Below the pieces are notes generated by a model. The model was not told the DNA's origin and searched no databases. It saw only the letters and a program-made list of their open reading frames with translations. This document shows, piece by piece, positions 41,783-50,256 of a stretch of DNA of 64,000 nt. A program made the position numbers and the translations under genes. The stretch's first letter is position 1. The number at the start of each line of letters is the position of its first letter. The stretch lies in assembly GCF_007483665.1 (NCBI RefSeq), contig NZ_VIQO01000031.1, positions 1-64,000 on the forward strand, given 5' to 3'. The stretch comes from Catellatospora sichuanensis. Lineage in GTDB: Bacteria; Actinomycetota; Actinomycetes; Mycobacteriales; Micromonosporaceae.

Positions 41783-42871
41783 ATGGCCGATCTGAAGGAC
41801 CACGTCAACGACGCCAGCATCACCCGGCTGGCCACGGCCGTCACCCGCGTCCACCCCGCGTTCGCCGGCGCGGACTTCCTGGCCGCCGCGGGCAGCGGGC
41901 TGGCGCCACTCGCGCTCAAGCAGCGCGTGTCGGCCGTGTCCGCGCAGCTGGCCGCGTTCCTGCCGCAGCCGTTCCCGCACGCCGCACGCGTCCTGCGCGA
42001 AGCCGTCACCGCAACCCCGCTGGACATGTGGAGCGGCTGGCCCGCCACCGACTACGTCGCCGTACACGGTCTGGACCACCCCGACGACGCGCTGGCCACC
42101 CTCGCCGCGCTGACCCCGTACGCCACCGCCGAGTTCGCGATCCGCCCCTACCTGGCCGCGCACCCGCAACGCGCCCTCGCCCAGCTGCACGCCTGGGCCG
42201 CCGACCCCGACCAGCACCTGCGCCGGCTGGCCTCGGAAGGCTCCCGGCCCCGGCTGCCGTGGGCGTCGCGGGTGCCGGTGCTGGCCGACCCGCAGGTCAC
42301 CATCCCGGTGCTCGACCGGCTGCATGACGACCCCGAGCTCTACGTACGGCGCTCGGTCGCCAACCACCTCAACGACATCACCAAGGACCATCCCGACGTC
42401 GCCCTGGCCACGGCCCGGCGCTGGGCCGCCACCGGCGGCGAGGGCACCGCGTGGGTGATCCGCCACGCGCTGCGCTCCCTGATCAAGCAGGGCCACCCGG
42501 AGGCGCTGGGACTGCTCGGTTTCGACCACGGCGCGGACGTCACGGTCACCGACCTCACCGTCACGCCGGGCACACTGGCCATCGGCGGGCAGGTCACCAT
42601 CGCGTTCACGCTCGCCGCAGACACCAGCGTGCGGGTCGCCGTCGACTACGTCGTGCACCACGCCGGAGCACGCGGACCCCGCGCACCGAAGGTGTTCAAG
42701 CTGACCACGGCCGACATCGAACCCGGCCTCCCCCGGCAGGTCACCCGCCGCCACACGTTCCAGCACGTCAGCGTGCGCCGCCTGTACCCGGGACCGCACC
42801 GCATCGACATCCAGGTCAACGGCCGCGTCCTGGCCGGCGCCGAGATCACGCTTCAGGACAGCGGCCGCTGA
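41783..42871 (+). CDS. AlkC-like DNA alkylation repair protein with C-terminal Ig-like domain
   Basis: A 362-aa protein of the HEAT-like DNA glycosylase superfamily. Residues ~50-240 are helical repeats including the conserved block LRRLASEGSRPRLPWASRVP and DDPELYVRRSVANHLNDI. Residues ~255-360 are beta-rich (VTDLTVTPGTLAIGGQVTIAF), matching the Ig-like domain of AlkC. AlkC removes 3-methylcytosine and 3-methyladenine from DNA. ATG 41783 follows a weak GGGGAACAGG site. It is followed by a bidirectional terminator. Confidence 0.85.
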   Translation: MADLKDHVNDASITRLATAVTRVHPAFAGADFLAAAGSGLAPLALKQRVSAVSAQLAAFLPQPFPHAARVLREAVTATPLDMWSGWPATDYVAVHGLDHPDDALATLAALTPYATAEFAIRPYLAAHPQRALAQLHAWAADPDQHLRRLASEGSRPRLPWASRVPVLADPQVTIPVLDRLHDDPELYVRRSVANHLNDITKDHPDVALATARRWAATGGEGTAWVIRHALRSLIKQGHPEALGLLGFDHGADVTVTDLTVTPGTLAIGGQVTIAFTLAADTSVRVAVDYVVHHAGARGPRAPKVFKLTTADIEPGLPRQVTRRHTFQHVSVRRLYPGPHRIDIQVNGRVLAGAEITLQDSGR

Positions 42872-42894
42872 GCCCGCCGCCCCGCCCACGTCAG

Positions 42895-42923
42895 GGCCGC
42901 GGCGCCCCGTGGACGCCGCGGCC
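42895..42923. terminator. Bidirectional terminator between convergent genes
   Basis: GGCCGCGGCG and CGCCGCGGCC form a perfect 10-bp stem with a 9-nt loop, midway between the convergent AlkC-like and CU044_5270-type genes. Confidence 0.7.
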
Positions 42924-42977
42924 GTGACCGGCCGGGCGGCGAGCTCCCCCGCTCGCATCACCGCCAGGCCGGTGCTG

Positions 42978-44159
42978 CTACTTCTCCGTCGTCGGCGGAG
43001 CGTCGTCGGTGAACTCGGCCCGCACCACGAGATCGCTGCTGCGCAGCGTGCCGGTGGCGGCCGGCTTGCGGCCCGAGCCGAGGTCCCAGATCTCCTCCGC
43101 GAGTGCCTGCCCGGTGGCCAGGTCGACGATCAGGCGGGTCTGGTACCACCTGCCCCCGTCGTCCTTGCGGACGAAACCGACCGCGGTGCCGGTACGCCCG
43201 TTCCGGTCCTGGACGGTGCCCAGCATGGTGGCGCCCTTGACCTCGGCGAGCGTCCGGTAGGCGGCTGCCCTCACCTGCGGGGACACCGGCAGGTCGGAGA
43301 CGAGCTGCTTCACGGCCACGAACAGGGTGTGGTCGTTGGCAAGCTGCACCTCGCTGCGGCCGAGCATGTCGGACAGCTTGCGCCGCAGCGTCCGCGGTTC
43401 GGTGGGCAGCGCGTTCAGCTGGGCGAGGGTGACCTGACCGCCGGCCAGCTCATAGGTCGGCAGCTGGTGTGCCTGCTCCCGGGAACCGCGGGGCGCGGGG
43501 CGGCCGGCCATCGGCATCCACGGTCCGGGCTCGGTGGTGATGACGAGCTTTCCGTCGGCCAGTGTCCACCGTGTCGGGGAGCCGTCTGCTTTCCAGGCCG
43601 CGATGTCTTCGGCCGTGATCGGTCCGGCCGCGCCGTTGCGCCTGCGGGCCGTGCTGGCGTACGCGGGGCTCATCGCGTCCCAGTACTCGATCCCCAGCGG
43701 GTACAGGATGTCGTAGGGGCGGGTCGCCGGGCCGACCTGGATCGGTTCCGCGTGCTCCTTGGACAGCACCCAGTAGCGGCCGCGGGTCGCGGCGCCGGCC
43801 TCGGTCCGTGCCGCGGCGACCAGGAAGAACTGTCGAGCTGTCTGCGGCGCCGGAGCTGCGGTGGCCGGTGCCGTGGCGTCGACCCGTGGCGATGTCGTGC
43901 CCTCGGCCCGAGGCGGTGTCGTGCCGGTGCCACCGGCCAGGAAGACCGCGGCCGCGGCGGTCAGGGCGGCCGCGGGCAGTGCTGCGGCCATGGCGATCCG
44001 CAGCGCGGGCCGCCGTGTCCGGCCCGTCGTGGCCCGTGCGGTGCGATCGGCCGGCGTAGCGGCGACGACGCCTTCGAGCACCTGCTGTCCCCGGTCGCTG
44101 CCGGCCCAGCCGGCGGAGGTGTGCGGCCTAGCGGTGCGAATCAGTTCGTCGATGTTCAT
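42978..44159 (-). CDS. CU044_5270-type membrane protein cotranscribed with sigma factor
   Basis: A 393-aa protein from ATG 44159 behind GAGGAG, 8 bp after the sigma gene stop. The cytoplasmic N-terminus (MNIDELIRTARPHTSAGW) precedes one membrane helix (IAMAAALPAAALTAAAAVFLAG), a Pro/Ala/Thr linker and a ~280-aa extracytoplasmic domain (RQFFLVAAARTEAG, GRYWVLSKEHAEPI). Position and layout suit an anti-sigma or envelope sensor for the upstream sigma factor, although no zinc-binding anti-sigma motif is visible. Confidence 0.8.
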   Translation of the reverse strand: MNIDELIRTARPHTSAGWAGSDRGQQVLEGVVAATPADRTARATTGRTRRPALRIAMAAALPAAALTAAAAVFLAGGTGTTPPRAEGTTSPRVDATAPATAAPAPQTARQFFLVAAARTEAGAATRGRYWVLSKEHAEPIQVGPATRPYDILYPLGIEYWDAMSPAYASTARRRNGAAGPITAEDIAAWKADGSPTRWTLADGKLVITTEPGPWMPMAGRPAPRGSREQAHQLPTYELAGGQVTLAQLNALPTEPRTLRRKLSDMLGRSEVQLANDHTLFVAVKQLVSDLPVSPQVRAAAYRTLAEVKGATMLGTVQDRNGRTGTAVGFVRKDDGGRWYQTRLIVDLATGQALAEEIWDLGSGRKPAATGTLRSSDLVVRAEFTDDAPPTTEK

Positions 44160-44167
44160 GGTGCTCC

Positions 44168-44713
44168 TCACACTGCCAACGGATTGCGGGCGGCCGACGG
44201 GTGGTTGCCTTCCGCTTCGGCGACCTGCTGGTACGCCGAGCGGAAGCGGTTGCGGGCGCGGTGCAGCCGGACCAGGTAGGTCGGCCGGGAGATGTCCAGG
44301 ACCCGGGCGGCCTCGGCCGGGGTCAGGTCGAACCAGGTCGCGGTGACCAGCACTTCGCGGTCGCGCTCCCCCAGCGTGTCCAGCGCTCGGCACACCTGGT
44401 CGCGTTGTGCGACATCGTCGGCGACGCCGTCCCGCTCGGACTCGTCGACGGCCAGCGTGAGCATGCGCCGGTCCAGTGCGGCCGACGCGGCCCCGTGGCG
44501 GCGGCGGGCCAGCACGACGTTGCGGGCCGCGCCGAACAGCCAGCCGCGTTCCTCGCCGGCCCTGATCCGGTCCAGGGACCGCCAGGCGGCCAGGAACACT
44601 TCACCGACCACGTCCGGGGCGTCCTGGCGGCCGACGCGCCAGGACGCGTAGGCATGGATGTCGTCGGCATGTCGGCGGAACAGCTCCGTCAGTCGTTCTT
44701 CCCGTTCTCGCAT
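44168..44713 (-). CDS. RNA polymerase sigma-70 family factor (ECF-like)
   Basis: A 181-aa sigma factor from ATG 44713 behind GGAGG. Region 2: LTELFRRHADDIHAYASWRV, DVVGEVFLAAWRSLDRI. Region 4: LDTLGERDREVLVTATWFDLT and AARVLDISRPTYLVRLHRAR. It forms a two-gene operon with the membrane protein downstream and probably controls an envelope or stress regulon. A longer ORF upstream crosses the promoter region and is rejected. Confidence 0.9.
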   Translation of the reverse strand: MREREERLTELFRRHADDIHAYASWRVGRQDAPDVVGEVFLAAWRSLDRIRAGEERGWLFGAARNVVLARRRHGAASAALDRRMLTLAVDESERDGVADDVAQRDQVCRALDTLGERDREVLVTATWFDLTPAEAARVLDISRPTYLVRLHRARNRFRSAYQQVAEAEGNHPSAARNPLAV

Positions 44714-44894
44714 GGCACCTCCGTGAGTCGCGCTGTCGACGGGTACTTGTCGAGCCGCGCACCGGGAATTACAGACCTGCCGTAACGCATCATCGGCGGT
44801 CGGCGGCGCGTGTCGGTTCCCCGGCGGGGGCAGGCGGTCGGCGGAACCTCGCGCGACCGGGTGCCCGTAGCCTTGCCTGTACGATGAGCTGCGA

Positions 44895-45602
44895 GTGAAG
44901 GGCTTGATGTCGTTGGCTACCCGAAGCAGGCGCACCGAGTCACGGCCTGCGTTGAGCCGGGAACGCGTGCTGCGGGCGGCGATCGAGCTCGCCGACGAGG
45001 GCGGCATCGCCGCCGTGACGATGCGCCGACTGGCCGAGAGCCTCGGGGCCGAGGCGATGTCGCTCTACCATCACGTGGCCAACAAGGACCAGGTCCTCGA
45101 CGGCGTCGTCGACGTCATCGCGGCTGAGATCAACGAGGCCGTCGGCCGGATCGCGGTGCCGACCCGCGGCGCGGCGTGGAAGAGCGCGGCCCGCGAGCGC
45201 ATCCTGACGGCCCGGCAGGTGCTGCTGCGGCATCCGTGGGCGCCTGCGGTGTTCGAGTCGCGGACCACGACCAGCCCTGCGGTGCTGCTGTACTACGACG
45301 GCCTGGTCGGCATCATGCGTGACGGCGGGTTCTCCAACGACCTGGCCCATCACGCGATGCACGCGTTCGGCAGCCGGGCGCTGGGATTCAGCCAGGAGCT
45401 GTTCACCCCGAGCGGTGGGCCGACGACGGGTGAACCTGATCCGGTGCTGGCGAGCATGGCCGTCCGGCTGCCGAATCTCGTCGGCATGCTGGCCGAGGTC
45501 ATGCACGACGACCCCGACTCGACGCTGGGCTGGTGCGACGACCAGTCGGAGTTCGAGTTCGGGCTGGACCTGCTCCTCGACGGCCTCGACCGGCGGCGCT
45601 GA
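44895..45602 (+). CDS. TetR/AcrR-family regulator
   Basis: A 235-aa repressor. A TACGAT -10 box (44880-44885) lies ten bases before GTG 44895, so a leaderless start there is likely; ATG 44907 is the alternative. The N-terminal HTH is RERVLRAAIELADEGGIAAV followed by MRRLAESLGAEAMSLYHHVANKD. The C-terminal ligand domain is the TetR_C type (FGSRALGFSQELF). It is divergent from the sigma operon. It could bind the triple repeats before the oxidoreductase gene, but none is present before itself. Confidence 0.9.
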   Translation: MKGLMSLATRSRRTESRPALSRERVLRAAIELADEGGIAAVTMRRLAESLGAEAMSLYHHVANKDQVLDGVVDVIAAEINEAVGRIAVPTRGAAWKSAARERILTARQVLLRHPWAPAVFESRTTTSPAVLLYYDGLVGIMRDGGFSNDLAHHAMHAFGSRALGFSQELFTPSGGPTTGEPDPVLASMAVRLPNLVGMLAEVMHDDPDSTLGWCDDQSEFEFGLDLLLDGLDRRR

Positions 45603-45684
45603 CACCTGCTCGCCGTGAGCCGGTGGAGATCGTCGGGCACAATGTGCCCGGCCGTGACCTGCTGCGGCGATCTGAACGGAGAAG

Positions 45685-46311
45685 GTGTTGGACGAGGTCG
45701 AGTTCCCCCTCAGTGAGCGCGTGCGCCGCGGCCGTCGGTGGCTGCTGACGGCGGGTGCGGTGTGCGCCGTGCTCGCGACGGTGACGCTGGTCGTGGTGGT
45801 GGCGGCCGCCACCGACTGGTTCGAGGTGTCCCGTGCCTTGGTCGCAAGCCTCATTGCGGCGGCCGTGTTGGTGCTGCCCGTCGTCTGGGTCGGCGCTCGT
45901 GCGGTTTGGGCGCTGCGGGGCCGGACGGAGCTGTTCGCCGCAGCCGACGCGTACCGCCGTCGCCGTCCCACCGACCGGCAGATGCTCGATCATCTTCGCG
46001 ACGAGCATCCCTTCACTCCCCTGTGGTGGATGGTCGCCATCCTGGCCGGGCTCGCCGCGCTCTGCCTCGGCGTCGCTCTGCCGTTCGCGGCCGGCGCCGG
46101 TGCGGTTCTCGACGCGGTGCTGCTCGGCTGCGGGCTTGTCGTGGCGCTGATCGCCCTCGCCGCGGCGGTGCCCGGGATAGGCCGTGCGCAGCGTCAGGGC
46201 GAGGAGGACCATGCCCGGCGTCGCCGGTTGTGGCCGGTGCCGGACGATCTCGCGCGCCGGCTCGCCGAGCCGCTGCTCGGTACGGGCGACGGAGGGCACA
46301 TCGGCGCCTGA
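45685..46311 (+). CDS. Membrane protein of unknown function, four helices
   Basis: A 208-aa protein; GTG 45685 or TTG 45688 follows CGGAGAAG. Four hydrophobic spans come in two pairs (WLLTAGAVCAVLATVTLVVV, LVASLIAAAVLVLPVVWV; then LWWMVAILAGLAALCLGVAL, AVLLGCGLVVALIALAAAV), with a basic loop between and a charged C-terminal tail (RAQRQGEEDHARRRR). No family is recognised. It lies on the same strand as the TetR gene, 82 bp downstream. Confidence 0.75.
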   Translation: MLDEVEFPLSERVRRGRRWLLTAGAVCAVLATVTLVVVVAAATDWFEVSRALVASLIAAAVLVLPVVWVGARAVWALRGRTELFAAADAYRRRRPTDRQMLDHLRDEHPFTPLWWMVAILAGLAALCLGVALPFAAGAGAVLDAVLLGCGLVVALIALAAAVPGIGRAQRQGEEDHARRRRLWPVPDDLARRLAEPLLGTGDGGHIGA

Positions 46312-46377
46312 GCAGGCACCGCGCCGGTGTCGTTGCCCGACGAATCGACGTCGATAGGACCTAGGGGTCTCCCCTTA

Positions 46378-46430
46378 TTGACCGCCTTACGGCGTAAGGC
46401 TACCTTACAACGTAAGACTTACAACGTAAG
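46378..46430 (+). promoter_or_regulatory. Promoter with three CTTAC-N3-GTAAG operators
   Basis: TTGACC (46378-46383), a 17-bp spacer and TACCTT (46401-46406) form a strong promoter. Three perfect CTTAC-N3-GTAAG dyads lie at 46386-46398 (in the spacer), 46404-46416 (across -10 and start) and 46418-46430 (downstream). A bound TetR- or MarR-type repressor would occlude polymerase completely. Confidence 0.8.
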
Positions 46431-46444
46431 GTCAGGAGACCTCG

Positions 46445-47434
46445 ATGAAGGCGTACGTGCTCCACTCCTTCGGGCCGCCCGAGAATCTGCACCTCACCGA
46501 CATCGACGAGCCTGCGCCCGGGGCCGGCGAGGTGCTCGTCCGGATCCGCGCCACCTCGATCAACCCCTACGACTGGCACCACCTGCGCGGCGAGCCGGTC
46601 GTCGCCCGGTTCATGGACGGCGGCCTCGGCAGACGTCGACCGACCCGCCCGATCCTGGGCTGCGACGTCGCGGGTGAGGTGGCCGCGGTCGGCACCGGAG
46701 TCACCCGGTTCCGGCCCGGCGACGAGGTCTACGCCCTCGTGAAAGGCGGCGGCTTCGCCCAGTACACCTGCGTTCCCGAGGACCAGCTGGCACCCAAACC
46801 TCGCAGCCTCTCCTTCGAGCAGGCCGCCGCGGTGCCGATGGCGGCCGTGACCGCGCTCGTCGCGATCCGCGACGACGCCAAGGTCCGATCAGGGCAGCGG
46901 GTCCTCGTCAACGGGGCCTCCGGCGGCGTCGGGACGTTCGCCTTGCAGCTGGCCCGAGCAGCGGGCGCGGAGGTCACCGCCGTGTGCAGCACCCGCAACG
47001 CGGACCTCGTCCGATCCCTCGGCGCGAACCACGTGATCGACTACACCGCGCAGGACTTCACCCGGGTCGCCCGCGGCTTCGACGCGCTCGTGGACATCGC
47101 CGGCAGCCCGTCCGCCTGGGCCGCCCGGCGCGTGCTGCTCCCGGCGGGCGTCTATGTCGTCGTCGGCGGCGACGCGGGACGCTGGTTCAGGCCGGTCGAC
47201 CACATGCTCGCCGTCACGGCGATGGGCAAGCTGGCCTCGCAGCGGGCGGTCATCACCGCAACCCCGATCGGCCCGGCCAGCGGCCGCGACCTGGTGGAGC
47301 TGACCGCGCACTTCGACAGCGGCGCCGTCACCACCGCCGTCGACCGCCGGTACTCGTTCGCGGAGCTGCCCGAAGCGGTCCGTTACGTCGAGACAGGACG
47401 CGCCCGCGGCAAGGTGGTGATCACCGTCGAGTGA
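46445..47434 (+). CDS. Zinc-independent MDR oxidoreductase (quinone reductase-like)
   Basis: A 329-aa NADPH-dependent reductase of the medium-chain family; ATG 46445 follows AGGAG. The N-terminal catalytic domain has GEVLVRIRATSINPYDWHHL and LGCDVAGEVAAVG, without zinc ligands. The nucleotide fold is VLVNGASGGVGTFALQLARA, and ending GRARGKVVITVE is typical. It probably reduces quinones or enals. The tightly packed operators upstream imply induction by its substrate or a related toxic compound. Confidence 0.92.
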   Translation: MKAYVLHSFGPPENLHLTDIDEPAPGAGEVLVRIRATSINPYDWHHLRGEPVVARFMDGGLGRRRPTRPILGCDVAGEVAAVGTGVTRFRPGDEVYALVKGGGFAQYTCVPEDQLAPKPRSLSFEQAAAVPMAAVTALVAIRDDAKVRSGQRVLVNGASGGVGTFALQLARAAGAEVTAVCSTRNADLVRSLGANHVIDYTAQDFTRVARGFDALVDIAGSPSAWAARRVLLPAGVYVVVGGDAGRWFRPVDHMLAVTAMGKLASQRAVITATPIGPASGRDLVELTAHFDSGAVTTAVDRRYSFAELPEAVRYVETGRARGKVVITVE

Positions 47435-47442
47435 TGCGCCGG

Positions 47443-47476
47443 GCCGGCCGTCGGGGCACCGCGAGCAGCGGCCGGC
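47443..47476. terminator. Probable bidirectional terminator
   Basis: GCCGGCCG (47443-47450) pairs with CGGCCGGC (47469-47476) across an 18-nt loop in the 58-bp gap between convergent genes. Confidence 0.5.
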
Positions 47477-47492
47477 ACTGCTGCGAGCCCGC

Positions 47493-48500
47493 TCACCACG
47501 ACTGCGGCGGGCCGGGACGTCCGGTGAGCAGCGCGCGGCCCAGCGGGGTCACGACGTGCAGCATGTGCCTGCCGTACGGGCGGGTCCGCAGCAGTCCCGC
47601 CCGGCGCAGCGTGGTGGCGTGCTCGCTGGCGCTGGACAGCGAGATGCGGACCCGGCGGGCGAGTTCGGTGGTGGTGCAGCCGTGCGGGTGCAGCTGGGCC
47701 GCGCGCAGCACCGCGGCACGGGTGTTGCCCAGCAGCGCGACCAGCTCGCCGCCGGGCGGCGGGGTCCGTTCGGCGTCCCAGTCGGGGTCGTGGTCGATCG
47801 GGTACACCAGCACCGGCGGCCGGTCGGTGGCCCGCAGCGTCACCGGCGTGCCCCGGCAGAAGTACGACGGCAGCAGCACCAGCCCGCGGCCGGCGAGATG
47901 GATGTCGCGGTCCTCGGGATAGGCGACGTGCAGCGTCGGCGGGTCCCACCGGATAGTCGGATGCAGCGTCGTCAGCAGCCGGTCGACACCCCCGTCGACC
48001 ATGAACCGTGCCCCGCGCGCCCGTGCGCCGGCCACCTGCCCCGAGATCAGCTCCCAGTGGCCGGCGAGCACCGCTTCGAAGTAGGAGCGCATCGCGGCGG
48101 CCAGTGCGGCCATCGCGGCGCGGTCGCCGTCGGCCAGCCGTTCGGTCCGCGCGCGCGGGCAGTGCCGCGGCAGGACCCGCCGCAGATCCGTACGCAGGTG
48201 GTCGATCGGCGTGGCCAGCACTTCGGCCAGGCCCGCATCGAGGCTTTCGTCGACGTCGTGGAGCCCGCGGGTCGGGGTCAGGAAGTCGGGCGAGTAGCCG
48301 GTGGGCGGGGCCAGGCTCAGCAGGGCGCGCATCGCAGGGGTGAGGCGGGTCATCGCATGCCGACGCCATGGGCCGAGGGCCGGCGGGCCGTGCCCGCTGG
48401 TCAACGCATGCTGGCTGAGCAGGGTTTCCCACAGCGGGTCGGCACCCGAGGCGAGCCGCAGCGAGCCCAGGTCTGCGGCGGTGAAGTGTAAACGCAGCAT
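47493..48500 (-). CDS. ArsR-type winged-helix regulator with large N-terminal domain
   Basis: A 335-aa protein from ATG 48500. The DNA-binding part is C-terminal (NTRAAVLRAAQLHPHGCTTT, then LARRVRISLSSASEHATTLR), the reverse of classical ArsR. The ~240-aa N-terminal part (MLRLHFTAADLGSLRLAS, YPEDRDIHLAGRGLVLLPSY) is shared with actinobacterial winged-helix regulators of unknown ligand. It has no Cys metal box. It is divergent from the GH43-golvesin gene and may regulate it or itself. Confidence 0.8.
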   Translation of the reverse strand: MLRLHFTAADLGSLRLASGADPLWETLLSQHALTSGHGPPALGPWRRHAMTRLTPAMRALLSLAPPTGYSPDFLTPTRGLHDVDESLDAGLAEVLATPIDHLRTDLRRVLPRHCPRARTERLADGDRAAMAALAAAMRSYFEAVLAGHWELISGQVAGARARGARFMVDGGVDRLLTTLHPTIRWDPPTLHVAYPEDRDIHLAGRGLVLLPSYFCRGTPVTLRATDRPPVLVYPIDHDPDWDAERTPPPGGELVALLGNTRAAVLRAAQLHPHGCTTTELARRVRISLSSASEHATTLRRAGLLRTRPYGRHMLHVVTPLGRALLTGRPGPPQSW

Positions 48501-48688
48501 GGTCAGGCCTCCGCTGCGCGGACTCTACCCGAGACCGGCAATACGGGCAATCAGCGATGGCGATGCGGCGATGTACGGGTGGTCGCGGCACGCTTCGGTC
48601 CTGCCCGAAGCGAGTGGCACGGCTCGATGGACGGGTCGCATGCTCTGTCGCATCCGAGCTCCACCATCCCGAGACGGGAGTTGACCCG

Positions 48689-50095
48689 ATGCGACGCCTG
48701 GCTTTGCTGTTCATGACGCTCGTGCTGCTCATACCCGCTGCGCCCGCGCTGGCGGCCGGCACGTTCACCAACCCCCTCAACGGCAGCGCGGACCCGACGC
48801 TGACCTACGTCAACGGCAACTACTACCTGGCGACCACGCTCGGGGACCGGATCGGGATCTGGAAGTCGCCGACGCTCAAGGGGCTGGCGACGGCCGGTGA
48901 GCACACGGTCTGGCGCGACAGCGACCCGAGCCGCAACCAGCAGATGTGGGCGCCGGGCCTGTACCGGTTCGGGCAGCGCTGGTACGTCTACTACACGGCC
49001 AGCAACGGCGTCGACGCCAACCACCGCACGTATGTGATCGAGTCCGACGGCGACGACCCGCTGGGGCCGTATCACTTCAAGGCGCGCATCGCCGACCACG
49101 GCGAGTACGCGATCGACGGTGAGCCGTTCGTGCACAACGGGCAGATGTACTTCGCGTGGAGCGGTCCCGGCCGCGGCATGGGCGGCCCGGCGCAGATCTA
49201 CCTGCAGCGCATGGACTCGCCCTGGTCGACGACGGGTTCGCGGATGGCGCTGCCGGCCAGCGGCGGCTGCACGGAGGTGCGCGAAGGCGCGGTCGGGCTG
49301 CGCGGCAGCGGGCGGCTGTTCCTGGTCTACTCCACCTGCGACACCGGCAAGCCCGACTACCAGCTGTGGATGAAGTCGATCGCCGACGGCGCCGACCCGC
49401 TGGTGCCGGGCAACTGGGTCCAGCACGCGGGTCCGGTGTTCTGGCGCAACGACGCCGCGGGCGTGTTCGGGCCGGGCCACAACGGGTTCTTCAAGTCGCC
49501 GGACGGCACCGAGGACTGGATCATCTACCACGGCAAGACCACCTCGGCGTACACGTACGCGGGCCGCACCACCCGCGCGCAGAAGATCAGCTGGAACGGT
49601 GACGGCACCCCGAACTTCGGCCGCCCGTACGCGGTGGGCACGGCGTTGACGCCGCCGTCGGGTGATCCGGACAACCCGTCCACGGCGTGGTCGGCGATCG
49701 TCGACAACACCACCGAGGGGCGGTTCACCGCGAGCGCGAACTGGGGCCTGTCGTCGTACTCGGTGCAGCGGTACGGGGCCGACTACCGGTTCGCCGACCC
49801 GGTGTCGGCCAGCGACGCGGCCTGGTACAAGTTCGCGATCCCGGAGACCGGCACCTACCGCGTCGACGCGTGGTGGCCGTCGCTGTCGGGGTACAGCACC
49901 AAGGCCCCGTATGTGATCGTCACCGCGAGCGGGAACCAGACGGTCAACGTCGACCAGCGGTTCAACGGCGGCGCGTGGCGCACGCTGGGCACGTTCACGC
50001 TGACCGCCGGGGACGAGAACAAGGTCGGCGTCAGCCGGTGGACCAACGGCACGGGCCTGGTCATCGCCGACGCCATCCGCATCACCCGGGTCTGA
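48689..50095 (+). CDS. Secreted GH43 enzyme with golvesin-like C-terminal domain
   Basis: A 468-aa secreted glycosidase. ATG 48689 follows GGGAG at eight bases and opens a short signal peptide (LALLFMTLVLLIPAAPALA). The GH43 propeller shows NPLNGSADPTLTYVNGNYYL (general base Asp), AIDGEPFVHNGQMYFAWSG (general acid candidate) and FGPGHNGFFKSPDG. Residues ~340-468 resemble the golvesin/xanthan lyase C-terminal module (DNTTEGRFTASANWGLSSYS, YRVDAWWPSLSGYSTKAPYV). Substrate is probably arabinose- or xylose-containing glycans. A terminator follows. Confidence 0.88.
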   Translation: MRRLALLFMTLVLLIPAAPALAAGTFTNPLNGSADPTLTYVNGNYYLATTLGDRIGIWKSPTLKGLATAGEHTVWRDSDPSRNQQMWAPGLYRFGQRWYVYYTASNGVDANHRTYVIESDGDDPLGPYHFKARIADHGEYAIDGEPFVHNGQMYFAWSGPGRGMGGPAQIYLQRMDSPWSTTGSRMALPASGGCTEVREGAVGLRGSGRLFLVYSTCDTGKPDYQLWMKSIADGADPLVPGNWVQHAGPVFWRNDAAGVFGPGHNGFFKSPDGTEDWIIYHGKTTSAYTYAGRTTRAQKISWNGDGTPNFGRPYAVGTALTPPSGDPDNPSTAWSAIVDNTTEGRFTASANWGLSSYSVQRYGADYRFADPVSASDAAWYKFAIPETGTYRVDAWWPSLSGYSTKAPYVIVTASGNQTVNVDQRFNGGAWRTLGTFTLTAGDENKVGVSRWTNGTGLVIADAIRITRV

Positions 50096-50107
50096 CCCGG
50101 CCGAGAC

Positions 50108-50140
50108 GCGGGGCGCCGCAGCATCGTGGCGGCGCCCCGC
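50108..50140 (+). terminator. Terminator after the GH43-golvesin gene
   Basis: GCGGGGCGCCGC and GCGGCGCCCCGC form a perfect 12-bp stem with a 9-nt loop, 12 nt after the stop. Confidence 0.8.
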
Positions 50141-50256
50141 TTCCCCGGCGCGGCCTGTCCGCGGTGGACGCGCCGCGGCACCCCGGGATCTGGTAAACAT
50201 CCGGCGGGTCTCGCGTAGTCGTACTGCACAGCAGCCGACGCGAGCCGAGGAGAGCC

